Under the pieces are notes generated by a model. It did not search any database, had not been told where the DNA came from, and worked only from the letters and a program-made list of their open reading frames with translations. Shown here piece by piece: positions 14,797 to 24,690 of a stretch of DNA of 64,000 nucleotides. The stretch is from Mimachlamys varia (Eukaryota > Mollusca > Bivalvia > Pectinida > Pectinidae): NCBI GenBank assembly GCA_947623455.1, contig OX392536.1, forward strand, positions 33,609,465 through 33,673,464, written 5' to 3'. Every line of letters begins with the position of its first letter. The stretch's first letter is position 1. The translations under genes and the position numbers were made by a program.

Positions 14797-15194
14797 GCAA
14801 AACTATAAATAAACGCTTACCTACTCCAACATATTAAGTTGGGTATAACAATGAAACGAAGTAACACTCAACTAAACTAAAGGTTAATGCATACTTCATA
14901 CACACAACCAAGAACATTAACGAACACCCAGTAAGAGTGAATAAAACATCCAATCATAATGAAAATACAAACATTAAAAAAAAATGACTTGACCATACTA
15001 CACTTAATGTACTATACAAAACAACCAAGGTTGACACTAAATCACCATAACACTAAACCAAACTAAGGGTAACGCCAAATAATACTGAGAAATAAATGTA
15101 TAACATCTTCAATTGCAAGTTATCACACATAATCTAACGCCAATAGTTTACATTGATTCGGTTAAGCATTACTAGTTGAACGGAAGTTTATTTG
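14797..15194. other. AT-rich spacer with a weak internal repetition
   Basis: Two similar stretches (about 14864-14891 and 15050-15077), each with AACACT, then AAACTAA and GGTTAA or GGGTAA, lie 186 bp apart. They may be remnants of an older tandem repeat upstream of the 50-bp array. Nothing else is recognised. Confidence 0.35.
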
Positions 15195-15545
15195 GGATTA
15201 GAGTAAGCCTTACAAGCTCATCGCGAGGAGATGGATACTACACGCAAAAATGGTAAGTTTAGGGTAAAGTTTAGGAGCTGAACGAGCTGTGGTTTGGTTC
15301 ATACGCTCTTAGGTTAAGTTTTACGAGCTGAACGCGAAGAGGGTGGGTTTATACGCTGTGAGATTAAGCGTAACGAACTGAACGCGAGGAGGGTGGGTTT
15401 ATACGATGTTAGGGTAAGCTTTACGTGCTGAACGCGAGCTGGTTGGGTTTATACGCTGTTAGGGTAAGCTTAACGAGCTGAACGCGCGGTGGTTGGGTTT
15501 ATACGATGTAAGGGTAAGCTTTACTAGATGAACATCAGTGTTTAA
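15195..15545. repeat. 50-bp tandem array, about 6 units
   Basis: The word TAAGCT and its variants recur at 15265, 15315, 15365, 15415, 15465 and 15515, exactly 50 bp apart. A more diverged first unit begins near 15204. Each unit contains GAGCTGAACGCGAG or a variant, followed by GGGTTTATACG. The later units are the most alike. Flanks are single copy. Confidence 0.9.
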
Positions 15546-16069
15546 AGCTGATCAAAACCCAGTTAATACACAAGGTTGGTGTTTTCGTTTCACTAAGTTA
15601 TGACAAAGATATACGATTTGGTGGTTTTCAACGCCTTGGCTATTCGGCTATACAACAGGTGGTTGTACCTCCTAATGGGAACACACGAGGCATAATGTCT
15701 TTGAACTTGAAAATGCATTGTGCAGGTTGTCTGTATGTTAATTCATCAAAGTAGAGAAGATATTCACTTTCACTGGGTATCAGTCCCTGTATACAGGATA
15801 CAAAGGGCTACCTGACACCAGTCAACTGGAATCGGATTATATATAAACAGGCACTAAACACAGAACGGAGCACACGCAAATATAATAGAAATCATTAAAC
15901 ACGACTGTCATTGCCTACCAGAGGGACCACACAGGGCCAGCCTCCACAAGTCGATCTTATTTCGATTACATATAAATGAATCATCCGATACGAAACGCTT
16001 GATAATGTACACAGCGTGATAAAGAAGGGCAAGGACTGTCTAGAAAAAAATAATATTAATAATAGTGTA

Positions 16070-16210
16070 ATACACAAAACCGAACTCAAAGTATATATAT
16101 ATGACAAAGAGACAAAGCCCAAGGGAAGTATCATGGCCCCTTACGAAAAAAATGCCTGCAAAGGAAGATGCTTCGAGAGGGTAAGTATTACGGCCCACCT
16201 TGAAGTAAGG
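16070..16210 (+). repeat. possible dispersed repeat family 1 fragment D
   Basis: Weak copy: ACAAAACCGAACTCAAAGTA near the start and GGCCCCTTACGAAAA further in correspond to words in copy C at 13143. The remainder is diverged, so this may be a coincidence of short AT-rich words. Confidence 0.35.
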
Positions 16211-16789
16211 GCACGCTCATCATTGATAGACGATTTCTTCGATTTCATTTATAAGTAAAAAGTACACAAAATAGCAACACACATCAATAAATCGTAATCA
16301 ACCTTGATAACGGAAATTATAAAACATACGAATATATTTAGCATCAGTGTCAATAATGCAGTTTGTCGCATTGGCTGATGGACATCTCGGTACTCATCAA
16401 CATAAATGAATGATATACGTTGCAGTATTATATATTTTAGTTTCGCAGCCTCGATCATGCTTTTTAGGACCTAAGGCACACAGCTTACCTGATTATATCT
16501 ATAGTTATGTCGCCGTATTACCTGGCTCTCGTCCCCGAATGTTATTCAGGAATAAATTGTTCTGGCGGACACACACGAGAGGTCTGCATATTGCCCTTGA
16601 TCAATGACAAGTTTGCTTAGTATGAAAACCTACAAGTGTCATAACTCGAATTAAAGTTAGCTTTTTAATTTAACACAAGAGGATCCAAATCAATTCAACT
16701 AGTGATAAAATATGAACGAATGGCAGATTTACACGGACAGCCAATGAAAAATATTCTGTATCCTCGTGTGATATAAAGTTGGACGATTT

Positions 16790-16910
16790 TGAATACGCTC
16801 ATCAGTATATCTTATTGTGATTGACAATGATGCATCAGTTCTCATTTGGAGGATGTGACACTACTTAAATGTGACGACCCAGATTTGCCTGCCGGGTATC
16901 GTCGATGAAG
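16790..16910 (-). repeat. dispersed repeat family 1, minus-strand fragment
   Basis: Reads GCTCATCAGTAT, then TGTGATTGACAATGATGCAT, CAGTTCTCATTTGGAGGATG, and GCCGGGTATCGTCGATGAAG. This is the reverse complement of the 3' half of the copies at 31095 and 41139. It stops at the GATGAAG landmark; the other half is absent. Confidence 0.8.
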
Positions 16911-17764
16911 CCGATTATTCTTATTACCTTGAACACCTCGTCTTATTCCTTTGTACATTTTTGAGAGACCGAGATGGCGATCATCAAACGTGTTCATAGT
17001 CTCAATCAACCTGTTCTCTTTAATATCGAAAGATTGTTTATCAACAGCCGACATTAAAAAAACTATCTTAATAAAGCGATTATCGTATGTCTTGATTTTA
17101 TTTTAAAATAGTTCAATCACGTTTTACTTAAAATAAGAAGTGAGAGGGGATATTGCAACACTATAGGAACAAGGTTATTCGGCGAATTATAGTCCTCAAC
17201 TAGATATGAAATTATACGTACATAATGAACTAATGAAAATGAATGTCTGTCAGACTCACTGTGTTCAATAAGAAATAGTGTCAGTGTTACTTTTGCAATT
17301 AAAGCATTCAGGTAGGTCGTGTGATATCATATCCTGGGGAAAAACTAAAACGTCTACACATAAATGTCTGTCCATGTTTTCATATTGTTAAAATCTGAAG
17401 GGTTTTTTTTTAGTCCAAGGTCCATGGGTTTTTGAACCATTGAGTTATATAATGTATCGAAAACGGACTCACAAAGCATTTATTTTCTTCACTTACGACC
17501 TACAAAAACAGCATCATACGATTTAAATGATAGCAGGACATGCCATATTTATGTGATGTTTAATGAGCCTGGGGTGGCGTTTCAACTGGTGACAATATGT
17601 AAGTATGTAGATAGCTATATGTAGTCTTATTTATCGGGGTTTGTAGGCGTAAGAATACAATGTAATTGGTGTAGCAAGCTCTGAGATCAAATGTTCATTA
17701 TCCTCGCTTTGGCTCCTCCTTGTGTGAGATGTAACGCAAGTATATCGTTCTTTGAAGCATATCG
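16911..17764. other. unannotated AT-rich DNA
   Basis: No gene or element recognised between the truncated dispersed repeat and the first hammerhead-bearing repeat. Confidence 0.5.
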
Positions 17765-17976
17765 TACTTCTAAATTAATAAATTAAAGGGTTTTACGCAC
17801 CTGACCCTTCTGCTTCTACATTATTTTAGAATTTTTAGATTCCTACCTTTTGGCCCCTAGCATCGCTGAAGAGTCCTGGGAGGACGAAACAGCTGTATGG
17901 TGCAGTTTAATTCATTTTTAGCATATTGTATCTATTACTAAATTTAATAGGTGCAGCATATGTTTGGGTTACGTCA
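17765..17976 (+). mobile_element. hammerhead-bearing dispersed repeat, copy 1
   Basis: First of four plus-strand copies of a family of about 275 bp. It begins at TACTTCTAAATTAATAAATT, so the first 70 bp or so present in copies 3 and 4 are missing. It then has TTTTACGCACCTGACCCTTC, CCTTTTGGCCCCTAGCAT, the hammerhead core, TGGTGCAGTTTAATTCATTT and GGTGCAGCATATG, ending at TTACGTCA. There is no open frame, so it would be non-autonomous. All four copies share the same 3' end, which fits a retroelement with 5' truncation; no target duplication was identified. Confidence 0.85.
17860..17903 (+). ncRNA. type I hammerhead ribozyme, core intact
   Basis: Stem I is GCATCG (17860-17865) with TGGTGC (17898-17903), six pairs including two G-U. 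CTGAAGA at 17866-17872 fits the conserved CUGANGA. Stem II is GTCC (17873-17876) with GGAC (17882-17885) and a five-base loop. GAAA follows at 17886-17889. Stem III is ACA (17889-17891) with TGT (17894-17896), closed by only two bases, so it is the minimal type. Predicted self-cleavage is after A17897 (GUA). Such small stem III hammerheads in retroelements may act as dimers. Activity is inferred, not shown. Confidence 0.82.
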
Positions 17977-18608
17977 CCCTTTGAATAAAACAATAGGACG
18001 CATCGCCATACTGGACTAGATATTTTCTTAATCGTACGCGTTACCAAAACCCTGGAGGTGGCAGGAAAAAGCAGAGTGAGAGATAAAATTTGGCACCCGT
18101 ATGTCATCTGTCATGATGTTACTGGAAAAACCTACAGTTTACATCTAGTAGCATCAACATGTATCACGTACGCTACATGAGCCAAATGGCTAGCGTGCAC
18201 AAGACATAATAGGTCAGTAACCGATTTTATGAGTCTCCGTTAATAGAGCAGTCCCAATTGACGCCCATGTCTTACAATATAATTAAATTATATCTACACG
18301 TGATTTTCACGTCATTATCTTATACTTACACAGACGGTCTAATGCATTTGACCGAGACGTACTTAAATATGCGTTTTTCACCTACTGAGTACTGCTATTC
18401 AATTATTTCCTAACCATAAAGTCAATGTGATAGCCAAACATTTAGCCAAAATAGGCAATAACAAGACTTCATTCAAACTCTTTGAAACTTCCTCCACATC
18501 TCCTGCCAAAACAGATGTATATTTGAACATTTCGTTTTAAATAGTTTTTGCTCTTTATGACTTCGATAGGTGCACAATGTACATGTAGGCTGTTTTTCCA
18601 ATACTGAC
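17977..18608. other. unannotated AT-rich DNA
   Basis: No gene recognised. At about 18573 the sequence begins to show the 36-bp spacing of the array that follows, with the ending CTGAC repeated, suggesting a fully decayed unit. Confidence 0.45.
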
Positions 18609-19266
18609 CGAATAAGCAAAGGATGATTGTTTGCTTTTATGAACCCAATAAGCAGTTGGGGCAAGTTTATCGCTTCTGACTCAATAAGCGAAGATAGTTC
18701 CCTCTGCAAAGCAGGCTCAATAAGCGAAGGCAGTTGGTTTGTCTATATTGTGTCAACAAGCGCGGAAGATCAGCCTGTCACTACCAATTGATGTAAGTGA
18801 TGAAAACATATTTCTTTCTTCTAATGCAATAATAATGGTGGTTGGTTTGTCAATTTTGACTCAATAAGCGAAGGAAGCTTGCTAGGCACCACCGAGTCAA
18901 TACGCGAAGGAAGCTTGCTAGGCACCACCGAGTCAATAAGTGAAGGAAGCTTGCTAGGCACCACCGAGTCAATAAGTGAAGGAAGCTTGCTAGGCACCAC
19001 CGAGTCAATACGCAAAGGAAGCTTGCTAGGCACCACCGAGTCAATAAGTGAAGGAAGCTTGCTAGGCACCACCGAGTCAATAAGTGAAGGAAGCTTGCTA
19101 GGCACCACCAAGTCAATAAGTGAAGGAAGCTTGCTAGGCACCACCGAGTCAATACGCGAAGGAAGCTTGCTAGGCACCACCGAGTCAATAAGTGAAGGAA
19201 GCTTGCTAGGCACCACCGAGTCAATAAGTGAAGGAAGCTTGCTAAGCACCACCGCGTCAATAAGTG
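18609..19266. repeat. 36-bp tandem array with divergence gradient
   Basis: Units begin at 18609, 18645, 18681, 18717, 18753, 18789 and 18825 (diverged), then at 18861 and every 36 bp to 19256 (11 near-identical units), plus a partial unit to 19266. Each homogeneous unit contains TCAATAAGTGAAGG, AAGCTTGCTAGG and CACCACCGAG. Because 36 is a multiple of three, several frames stay open: a 12-residue period such as LGTTESISEGSL on the plus strand (18879-19322) and SLIDSVVPSKLP on the minus strand (18821-19288). These are repeat artefacts, with no credible start, signal or flanking exon. Confidence 0.95.
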
Positions 19267-20392
19267 AAAAAGACAAGATCGTTACCACTATCTCAAAACA
19301 CTGTCTGAACTTAGAGGTCTGAATAGTAATTATAGGAGTGATATCGAGTTTTCGATGTCTAAAATGTCACTCTGTTATCGTATTTTCTTTCATTTTTCTC
19401 TCCATGATATATTATAAAAGCTCACATTCAGAATTGGTACATTACATCACGTAAAATGCAGTAGATGTAATCTGTTTATTGTATTTAGTTTGGTGTCACG
19501 ATGAATTGGTTTCTTAACACTACAATTAATGTAACATATTGTAGAATTGGTTTTTATATACGGGAAAGTATTAGAGTTGTGTGATATTTGGCAAATCAAC
19601 AGGTATTAAAATCATAAGAAAACTCGTTCACAATCACAATGCAAAACTTGATTAATCATGAAAGACGTATGTGCATTTGCTGCTGTTATGACCCAAAAAA
19701 CTCAAAACATTTCCTATCAATCAGAATTAATGTCGCCAACTAGAGCTTAGTTGTGAGTGGACGCGTTAGAGCTTGCTGACTGTCTGTGTTAAACACTCTT
19801 TAGAGCATTTCGTTGTGCAATCTGTTTAAATATTTCAAATGATAAAAAAAACATTTGTTTGATTATTTTTGCAATTCAAATGACAGCACACATACACAAT
19901 ACGGCGACACTTACGTTATTTGTACACCGTTGTCAAAGGTAATCGTCTGTCATCTGAAGCGTAACACCATCAGCTAATCCACAAAGAAACGGGGTCCCAC
20001 AGTAGACAATTAGTCACAGGTAACCTTATGCCACAGGTTAATAGCGTATATAGCATTCTCCTTTAACGATTGGTCATTTAATATACTGTTAGCATGATCT
20101 TTACTTACATCCATCAAAGGCTATCCGCGTACATCAGTTTTGCTGTCGCTTATAACGATACTATTTGTTGTAATGATGCTACAGGTATTGACCGTAGACG
20201 GAAATAGTTAGCTCACCCACCTATCAAAGTACTTTTACCTAAAAGGTGTTTCCACAGCACGTCGCCTACAATAATACGTCTCCAATCGCACAACGGTTCG
20301 GAAAATCACTCCTTTTTACATGATAACTATATTGGATACCACACATAGGCAATGTCGTGTAGATTAAATTTGTCATATTTGACAGAAACGCA
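19267..20392. other. unannotated DNA
   Basis: No gene, RNA or element recognised. Short words such as ACAGGTAA recur near 20019, hinting at the degenerate array that follows. Confidence 0.45.
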
Positions 20393-20580
20393 CAGGTAAC
20401 AGTGAATGTTTAGTCAACATTGTACACGTTTAGACAACATTGCATAGGTAATTGTTGTACATTAACCATCAATACATAGGTAATCACTACACAATGCGCA
20501 GGTAATCCTGGAAATTCAAATCATCAATGCACAAGTGATCTTCGTAAAATTAGTCATCAATGTACATGTTATCTTCGTTA
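20393..20580. repeat. degenerate tandem array, about 33-bp units
   Basis: AGGTAAC, AGGTAATTG, AGGTAATCAC, AGGTAATCC and AAGTGATCTTCG recur, each followed by CATCAATGCAC or CATCAATACAT-like words. About six units of irregular length are visible. It is probably an old, decayed minisatellite. Confidence 0.55.
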
Positions 20581-21717
20581 TAGAAGTCTATAACGCGAGG
20601 TTTTCGTTGCACGTTAAGTAAATACCACTGTATAGGGACTATCGTTTGGCTATTCGAACACACTGTACAGAAATAATTCGTTGTTTATAAATGGCAACAA
20701 ACGCAAAGGGACAGTGTTATATATTCTGTAGAACAAATATCACGTTTAACCATCGTGAAAAACATACGTCGCAGAAAAAGTAATGCAATATATAAATTGC
20801 ATCCATTGATTATTCCAAGGTTAATGAGATTATTCGAAGGTAAATTCCAGTGCATAATCTTACGTATTGAAATGAATAAATTCATGCAACAAACAATGAC
20901 TATTGTGTATACAGTATATAGCATATACTATGTAGCTCATATAAAGAAGTATTGGTCCTAAATGATTCAAATTATCGGTGGGCCGTTGCACAACGAAAAA
21001 ACCCAAAACAATCAAATTTAAACAGTCATTGGAGTTTCACAGGTGCATTGTATTCTGCAGATGCACGTAGGCTGCAATATATATCAGTAATTCTGCAGGT
21101 AGAGTTTTCTTTTCCTATGAGAGTTAATCCGTACAATTCGAATAGTCTTGCGCTTAAATTGTAGTATGTACCCTGTGTATGGTGAGACCTTGGCGGATCG
21201 TACGATGGCGTAACCAGCAACGAATAGAAGTTTACAATATATTTACAATGTGTTAGGTATGATTCACACATGTTGTAGACATTCTCACGGTAAAATTTAT
21301 AAAATCATTCCCCCGGCTCATATGCTTTCTATTAAATCGAGGTATACATTCATGAATATATATCTAATTTATTCTAGAAAGCAAATATACCTCATTTGGC
21401 ATTGTAGTTGACTACACAAAATCCTCTGTTGATGTAGACTGCTTTAATTGGCTTGTAAATTGTAATTATTGTTAGCTTCGGTGCATGTAGCCTGTATATC
21501 TACGGCGTACGGGCACAATCCGCCTCGACAACTTATACCTACGTATCAATGACTCCACTTCAAAGTCACGACATACACGTAAAGCTGGGCTCCACATTAA
21601 ATACAGGTGATTGTCAGGTGTTACTCATCCTCAGTGAGGATTTGATAACTGGGGTACAGGGTGACTCTCCCCGTCGTACCGCGTAGGTGTCACCTCACAA
21701 ATCCTGTTTAGACAACA

Positions 21718-21730
21718 TGACCTTTGACCT
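21718..21730 (-). promoter_or_regulatory. DR1-like nuclear receptor site
   Basis: The 13 bases TGACCTTTGACCT are the exact reverse complement of AGGTCAAAGGTCA, the classical DR1 element bound by RXR and HNF4-type receptors. An identical 13-mer lies at 22024. There is no evident gene beside it, so function is unproven. Confidence 0.35.
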
Positions 21731-22023
21731 TTTCTCACCTCTACCTGAAGTGTTATCAAACAATAATGACACAATTTCCATACGAAAGTTCCCGACATAA
21801 ACAAGCTCCATTGAGGAGAGAGATTTATCTGAGAATGGGGCACGCGTTTGCTTTAAAATATCGTGGGAGAGGTAACCGATCCTGTTCAATTCAACTTTAT
21901 AAACGTTACCAATCCCTCTCCGCTATATCGTATACTTCAATTCGAATGGGGATATGTGTAGTATACAAATATCCAAAACAACAATATCATGTACACGTAA
22001 GGATTGGTGATTTATGCTGTTTT

Positions 22024-22036
22024 TGACCTTTGACCT
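22024..22036 (-). promoter_or_regulatory. DR1-like nuclear receptor site, second copy
   Basis: Identical to the site at 21718, in the same orientation, 306 bp away. Chance or a repeat origin cannot be excluded; the flanks differ. Confidence 0.35.
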
Positions 22037-22241
22037 TGCAACAACAAACAAACATGTAGAAAACTAGGTGCGGTATTACAAATTCGGAAATATTAAATTT
22101 GCAAATTTACTCAGGATTGAGAATTACCAATGGATACAGAATTGTCTTGTCTATTATGATTATAGATATAAACACGTACTATAAACCACACAGCGGCCAA
22201 TTACTTATCCGAAAAAAACTCTATGTATATTAAATAATTAA

Positions 22242-22380
22242 AGAATACTGAAGTGTCAACAAAACCGTAATCCGTCCTAAAAATCGATTAAAGTAGGGGC
22301 AACATATTGACAGAAGGGAAATATTTACATAGATATTCCTGCAAAAGTGCAAGGGAATAAGACCAGGTGTTCCGGAAGTA
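22242..22380 (+). repeat. dispersed repeat family 1, copy E (3' truncated)
   Basis: Starts AGAATACTGAAGTGTCAACA and includes AAAATCGATTAAAGTAGGGG, AAATATTTACAT and GGAATAAGACCAGGTGTTCC. It ends after TTCCGGAAG. A hammerhead-bearing repeat starts about 35 bp downstream, at 22415. Confidence 0.85.
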
Positions 22381-22414
22381 ATATACAATATCCCGCAAAT
22401 AGATATATGATTAA

Positions 22415-22620
22415 TACGATTTGAAAAAAAATGCAGAACTAGTTTAATTTTACGCACCTAACCCTTCTGCTTATACATTAGATTCCCACCTTTTGGCTCC
22501 TAGCATCACGGAAGAGTCATTGGAGGACGAAACAGCTGCATGATGCAGTTAAATTCATTTTTCGGCTTAATATGTCTATTACTTAATTTAAAAGGTGCCG
22601 CATATGGTTCTGTTACGTCA
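22415..22620 (+). mobile_element. hammerhead-bearing dispersed repeat, copy 2
   Basis: Begins at TACGATTTGAAA, matching an internal point of copies 3 and 4, and has lost a short stretch before TTTTACGCACCTAACCCTTC. It ends at TTACGTCA like the others. The ribozyme inside is mutated. Confidence 0.8.
22503..22546 (+). ncRNA. hammerhead ribozyme, degenerate
   Basis: Stem I GCATCA with TGATGC is perfectly paired, better than in the other copies. The core reads CGGAAGA instead of CTGAAGA (U4 lost), stem II is GTCA opposite GGAC with one mismatch, and stem III is ACA opposite TGC, losing the U16.1 pair. It is predicted to be inactive. Confidence 0.75.
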
Positions 22621-23424
22621 ACATTAAATATATCGTTATATGTTCATAAAACACTAACACAACTCGTCCCATGTAAAACAATTCAAGATTTTAAAAAAGG
22701 CCATTAGACACTGCTTTGGGAAAAACTGTGTCCCTTTCAGGTAGACTTCGAATTGAGAAAACTGGTGTTCTACCCAGGTTATTGCATTCACGTCACATTC
22801 GGAAATATCAACGATATACTGTCAGTAAAACAAGAGACCTATTGATGCATGGCAGTCGTATATGACCTTCAGAGCGAAATCTACTTCAGCCGCTTTCAGA
22901 GATACCTACTTACAACATGACAAAAATACTTAGGTATACTATAAGCAGGTCGATTTAAACATGCTGATCACAAACATTCCTTAGCGTGATGGTCATCCGC
23001 TGTTCGCAAAAATAATCTAGTTAAGAGTTTGCTCTGGTGACCTCGATCTTTCTCATAGAAATTAACTTCTGACCGACAGACTAACAACACCAGGTCCAAC
23101 GAAATAGTTCAGGAGTACTTTAACACTAAAATAAAATCGCCCTCTTTTTATTTTCGTTCTTTATGGCCAAACGACGGAAGGATGAATTTAAGACAGAACA
23201 ACTATTTTCCCAAACATAGATTTGCTTCTCATTTTACATGGAAGATTAAAATCAAAATTTGAGAAGGCGAATTCAAATCTTTTCGTGAGAGTGCGAAAAA
23301 AACCACAGGGCGAATATTCCCCGTTTTACGGTATCATCACGACCCGGCTGGGATGTATGCTGTCTCTTTGCTAGATATTTACGTATCTGTTTTCATTGCG
23401 ATCATTCGATCATCGTTTGATCAC
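22621..23424. other. unannotated DNA
   Basis: No gene or array recognised between the second hammerhead repeat and the interrupted dispersed repeat. Confidence 0.45.
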
Positions 23425-23470
23425 GCTAGTTCAGTACATCAGTTCACTCGGAAGAAGCCACATCACTTAA
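23425..23470 (-). repeat. dispersed repeat family 1, left part of an interrupted copy
   Basis: CATCAGTTCACTCGGAAGAA followed by GCCACATCACTTAA corresponds to the reverse complement of the CCTCAAAGTGAGAACTGAGG region in fuller copies. The continuation resumes at 24599, after the 1128-bp TTAA-flanked element. Confidence 0.5.
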
Positions 23471-24598
23471 GGATATAGATAGGGGGTAACAAAAATTTTT
23501 TTTTGATTTTTTGTTTTTTGCAAAATTGATTACCCATTTACCTACTACATCATATAACAAAAAGTAATTTTCAAAATTATGTCCCCAAATGTGTCAATTA
23601 ACGTGATTTAACATTGAACACGCTCATACAGATCAACACGTGGTACTGTTTACACCATAAACAGATACATCACACAGTGGCGTGGTCAGTTAAAAAGTCA
23701 TTAGCCCAGTGCTATGGCGGTGTGAAGTGATGGGTCATCATGCTGCTATAATCCATTAAGTCATGGTCAGTCTTTGATGTAATATATACTATAAGAGAGG
23801 GGCCGGAGCGTTTCTAATGACCCCTTCATTACATGGGAGGAGCTTATCCTATGTCCAGTCTGACATTTCGCGGGAAAGGGGCATTTTCACTGAGAAATAT
23901 TTTAATATTCATTAATTTCTCAGTTATTTGAACCAATGCATGCTCCGTTTTTTCGGAGGACAGCTTGATGGATACATGTCTAGTCATGATTAATGGTTTG
24001 GTAGGCAGAATCGGTCAGATAAGTGTTAAACCCAGAGATATCCGATTTCAAAGAGTGGAAATGGTCTTTAGAGCACTTTCATAAATTCAACAAGTTGTCA
24101 ACTTCAAGCAGCCATAACTTTGGCATCTGTTGACCGATTTCTTCCAAACTTTGCAGGATTGTTGGGAATGACCTTGTCAACAATAACGTGCCTCAGTTTC
24201 TGAAGAATTTAGCTACAACAAGATTTATAACCAATTAAGTGAATTTGGGCATGAAAATCCCACCCAGAGACCATAAAATCGAAATTACTTCAATTCTAGA
24301 ACATATAGGAAAAATCTGAGGCACGTTTTTGTAGATGACCTTTCTGTCCGTCAATAGGAAAAGTATTGTCAGTTTTTGTAAGAAAATGTGAAAGAAGATC
24401 CAAATTCAAAAGTGTCCGTCATTTTTTATATTATATACTATTATGCAATTATGAATTACTTTAACACTATAATTATATATTCACTTTATAGAAAATTTAA
24501 TAACCTTTCCAATGATATATGATACATGTATGTGATTAAATGTATATCCAAAATATTAAGCAAAACATCTGAAGAGACTGTACCCCCTATCTATATCC
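23471..24598. mobile_element. 1128-bp TTAA-flanked inverted-repeat element
   Basis: The left end GGATATAGATAGGGGGTA (23471-23488) is the exact reverse complement of the right end TACCCCCTATCTATATCC (24581-24598). TTAA lies directly outside both ends (23467-23470 and 24599-24602), the signature of piggyBac-type insertion. A 12-bp internal inverted pair (AACGTGCCTCAG at 24185, CTGAGGCACGTT at 24316) suggests secondary structure. No open frame of useful length exists inside, so it would need a transposase from elsewhere. Confidence 0.85.
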
Positions 24599-24690
24599 TT
24601 AACTACGTATTTATATAGAGCGGCATTTGTTCGATGAAGCAGGAGACGCTTACCCTTCTGGAACAGTATTTTGGGTTGTTCTCTTTGTAG
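24599..24690 (-). repeat. dispersed repeat family 1, right part of the interrupted copy
   Basis: GCGGCATTTGTTCGATGAAG followed by CAGGAGACGCTTACCCTTCT is the reverse complement of the AGAGTAAGCGTCTTCTGC and TCATCGACGACACCCGCC landmarks. It continues the fragment that ends at 23470, so the TTAA element landed within a pre-existing copy. Confidence 0.7.

Larger units (their letters stand above)
20581..22241. other. unannotated DNA containing two DR1-like sites
   Basis: No gene supported. Several frames of 60-100 codons overlap on both strands (20685-20961, 21631-22026) without recognisable domains. The two nuclear-receptor-like direct repeats are listed separately. Confidence 0.45.

Noticed and set aside
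15195..15545. Interstitial telomeric repeat
   Set aside because: TTAGGG occurs at most once per 50-bp unit and not in tandem.
18821..19322. Frames of 136-155 codons on both strands with a 12-residue repeat
   Set aside because: Generated by the 36-bp array; open on both strands at once, without a signal peptide or a non-repeat domain.
24571..24598. CTGAAGAGACTG as a further hammerhead core
   Set aside because: No GAAA, stem II or stem III follows; it lies at the end of the TTAA element.
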